Part shown: positions 61,250 through 64,000 of the stretch, one piece after another
Layout of the letters: every line of letters starts with the position of its first letter
How positions within the stretch are numbered: position 1 is the first letter of the stretch
NCBI GenBank assembly: GCA_946902985.2
Contig: OX336388.2
Coordinates: forward strand, 371,429,387-371,493,386
Length of the DNA stretch: 64,000 nt
Reading direction: 5' to 3'
DNA from: Meconema thalassinum
Lineage: Eukaryota > Arthropoda > Insecta > Orthoptera > Tettigoniidae
Notes under the pieces: generated by a model
Told to the model about the DNA's origin: nothing
Seen by the model: the letters and a program-made list of their open reading frames with translations, nothing else
Databases searched by the model: none
Program-made: the position numbers and the translations under genes

Positions 61250-64000
61250 ATGGAGGCGCAATTGGCAGCATTGCTAGAAAAGTTAAGTGGCATGGAAACC
61301 AAATTGGAGGCCGGCCAGTAGAAGATGGAAGACGGCCAGAAGAAGATGGAGGACGGCCAGAAGAATTTAACCAAGGACCTAACTGCCAAATTAGAAGACG
61401 GCCAGAAGAAGCTAGCAGAGGACCTAACAGCCAAATTTCTGGATGGCCAGAAAAATCTGGAAGAGTGTCTGCTGACGAAATTACAGGAAAGTCAAAAGAA
61501 ATTGGAACAGGGTCTGCGTCAGGAAGTCAACACCGTCTGCCAGGGCCTACGTGAGGAAGTCACAGCAGTAGAAAAGAAGTTCGACGCCTTACAAGAGGAA
61601 GTTGCCGAACTGCGCCAACGCCCACTGACGGGGGTGGAAGAGAAATTCAACGCTTTACAAAAGGAAATTGCTAAGCTGAACCAACGCCCGTCGACGGGGA
61701 TGGAAGCGAGATTCAACGCTCTTCAAGAGGAAGTTGCCGAGCTGCGCCGACGCCCGCCCACAGGTACACCGGGAATATCAGGAACGGGACAGAGCAGAGT
61801 GACGCCCCCAACCTTCGACGGATAGGTCCCGTGGAGCACCTATTTACGTCAGTTCGAGGCAGCCTGTTCCATAAACAACTGGAACAGCACGGAAAAGGTT
61901 ACAGCTCTCATTGTAGCGCTGAGAGGGGACGCCCTTAACGTCCTTCAGGCCATCCCGACTGGATCCCAGGACTACGCTTCACTAATCGCCCATATGGAGT
62001 CCTGATATGGAGATAGCCATCTTCAGCAGGCCTACCAGATGCAGCTCCGGACCCGGGTACAAAAGAACGCGGAAACCCTGCAGGAGTTCGAGATGGACAT
62101 CGCACGTCTCGTAAGGCTCGCCTACCCAACAGCGCCGGCCGACTTTCTGGAACAGATAGCGACGCAGACCTTCACCGACGGGCTACGGGACTCGGACACT
62201 CAACAGGCGCTGCGACTCGCGTGCAATAAGACCCTGGCAGATGCGCTGAGCCACGCACTTGAGTTCGAGACGGCAAAGCAGGTATCTAGAATGCGCGCGC
62301 GGGTGCGTCAGGTGGACGTCTACGAACCAGCCAAAGCCGACAAGACCAAGCCCCTGGCCGATGAACTGATGGAGGCGCTAGGCCGGTTCTTCAAGAGTCG
62401 CAGTACCATCAACAAAAACGTAGCCGAAGGACATCCGGAGAGGCAGCCCGGAAGAGGACTACCAACCTGCTGGACCTGCCGTAAGAGAGGCCACTTGAGC
62501 AAGGACTGCGGTGATCGCCGCCGCCAAGGGTTTCCGTCGGGACAGTCATTCGTAGGGAAACAGCGTGGCCCAGGAAAGCAAGTATCAGCCAGCCTTGGGG
62601 GGCAAAGGTTGGCTTGTGACAGTCGTCAAGCCCCGGCAGTCCAAGTTCGTGTGACGCAGTTACGCAGGGACAATAGCAGCCTGATGGTCGACGGAGTCGT
62701 CAACGAAGAGAGCTGGCCCATGCTAATCGACACGGGAGCATCGAGGACCATCGTCAGTCCCACCATGATCCCGAAGTGGAGAGTGCAACCCACACAAAGG
62801 AACCTCCAGCTAATAACCGCGACCGGAGAGACCGCACCGGTACATGGCGAAGCATCACTGGAGTTCGTCATTGGTCGACGGGCGATAAAGCATCCAGTGC
62901 TTGTGGCTGACGTATCAAATGAAGTGATCATCGGACTGGACTTCCTGGACCAGAACAACATCATCTTGGATCTGAGTACTAACACTCTGCACTACGGAGG
63001 TGAGGAACTTGCTTTTCAACCAGCACACGAGGCCGTCGCCGCACAACGAGTAAGGCTGAGAGAGGACGTCATCGTTCCCACCAGGACGGAAGTCAGCGCT
63101 GCCGTAATTGTCGACGGAGCAGCTGAGGGAGTGGCGGCTGTCATCGAGCCAAAATATGAGGACATCCGGACAAAAGGATTACTAGTTGCCAAGACTCTCA
63201 TCAACACGACGTCTCGACCGTACGTCCGCCTGTCCAACCTGAACGACTACGACATTACGGTTCACCGGGACACCAACCTAGGAGTCTGCAAGCCCGTTAC
63301 CTGGATTGCCCGCATCACAGACACGACAGACGGACACCTGCAGACGGACAACCGAAGAAGACGCGCACTGCCAGAAGAACTACAGAAGCTGTACCAAAGA
63401 TCCCAGGACCATTTAGACGAGGAACAATCACGCCAACTTCGGGACCTGCTACACGAATTCCAGGATGTCTTATCCGTGGGGAGCAAAGACTTCGGCAGGA
63501 CAAGCTTGGTCCAGCACAGAATGGACGTTGGGGACAGCGCACCGATTAGGGCCCCATTCCGACGTGTCCCGCTCGCCAAGCAAGCCGAAGTCGACCGGAT
63601 GGTAGAAGAGATGAAGAAGCAAGGAGTGATCGAGCCATCACATAGTCCTTGGAGTTCTCCGATCGTGCTAGTGAAGAAGAAGGATGGTTCCACCAGGTTC
63701 TGCGGGTGAATGACGTCACGAAGAAGGACAGCTACCCTCTACCAAGGATCGACGACACCCTGGACACCATATCAGAGTCAAGATGGTTCTCCACCTTGGA
63801 TTTGAAGAGTGGCTACTGGCAGGTGGAGGTCCACCCTAAGGACCGCGAGAAAACTGCATTCTCTGTGGGCAGCGGGCTCTGGCAGTTCACCGTCATGCCA
63901 TTCGGTCTGTGCAAGGCCCCTGCGACCTTCAAAAGGCTAATGGAGTCCATTCTGAGGGGACTACACTGGAAGACCTGCCTGGTCTACCTAGATGACGTCA
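61250..64000 (+). pseudogene. Gypsy 3 gag-pol, in-frame stops and one break
   Basis: A single frame from the ATG at 61250 starts MEAQLAALLEKLSGMETKLE. A coiled coil built of repeated KMEDGQKK / KLEDGQKKLAEDL / ALQEEVAELRQRP units follows. The capsid region has YLRQFEAACSINNWN, and the zinc knuckle is CWTCRKRGHLSKDC near 62470. The protease has MLIDTGASRTIVSP near 62725. The reverse transcriptase begins VLVKKKDGSTRFC, is broken at about 63706, and continues in another frame to the palm LVYLDDV at the edge. Stops lie near 61319 (TAG), at 61824-61826 (TAG) and near 62003 (TGA). The layout is a Gag-Pol fusion, unlike Gypsy 1 and 2. Confidence 0.88.

Larger units (their letters stand above)
60338..64000 (+). 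mobile_element. Gypsy retrotransposon 3, 5' part (cut by window edge)
   Basis: A 786-bp 5' LTR is followed by a primer site, a gag-pol frame with several stops and the start of reverse transcriptase up to the palm. The 3' part is outside the window. The family differs from Gypsy 1 and 2: it has a CCHC knuckle and a single gag-pol frame. Confidence 0.9.

Overview
The window is eukaryotic and almost certainly insect. It holds three exons of an insect gustatory receptor gene (sugar-receptor type) on the + strand: 23417-23682, 53430-53548 and 59608-59793. They have matching splice phases and canonical GT/AG borders, and the gene runs off the right edge. Nearly everything else is transposable elements. 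A first intron of about 29.7 kb packed with nested insertions suggests a large, repeat-rich genome. A polyneopteran such as a cricket, cockroach or stick insect would fit, but the species cannot be assigned from sequence alone. No functional tRNA, rRNA, CRISPR array or bacterial-style operon is seen.

Left flank (1-23400): decayed LINE fragments (650-1194, 12617-13290, 22585-23380), several tRNA-headed SINEs (1397, 4341, 6460, 11331, 14700, 22055), and a long-inverted-repeat Tc1/mariner-superfamily remnant (2610-3433). A 3.47-kb DNA transposon with about 610-bp terminal inverted repeats (7025-10494) carries an XPG-nuclease-like and Cys-rich protein resembling the Academ superfamily. A MITE (10694-11030), a Tigger/pogo deletion derivative (13683-14452), a hAT remnant (14608-15813) and a complete but mutated Copia element with 235-bp LTRs and a TAAAC target duplication (17022-21948) follow.

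Intron 1 (23683-53429): a SINE split by a mariner (24183-25930), a truncated Gypsy LTR (27314-28720), then a four-level nest. An RNase-H-bearing LINE (- strand, 28905-53330) is split by a hAT element (29352-50807, 8-bp duplication AGCTAATC). The hAT is split by a + strand Gypsy (30564-49327), and the 3' LTR of that Gypsy is split by a related, very young - strand Gypsy (38899-48293). The inner Gypsy has intact gag and pol and nearly identical LTRs. Both Gypsy elements end gag with a conserved slippery heptamer, consistent with -1 frameshifting into pol.

Intron 2 (53549-59607) contains a second LINE split by a SINE, a MITE and a hAT that itself contains a Tc1 fragment. It also holds a mariner with an internal inversion, another LINE fragment and a second copy of the first SINE family. 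The right end (60338-64000) is the 5' part of a third, decayed Gypsy with a CCHC gag, cut by the window edge. The receptor exons and the elements have no functional link beyond insertion; the insertion hierarchy gives a relative chronology.
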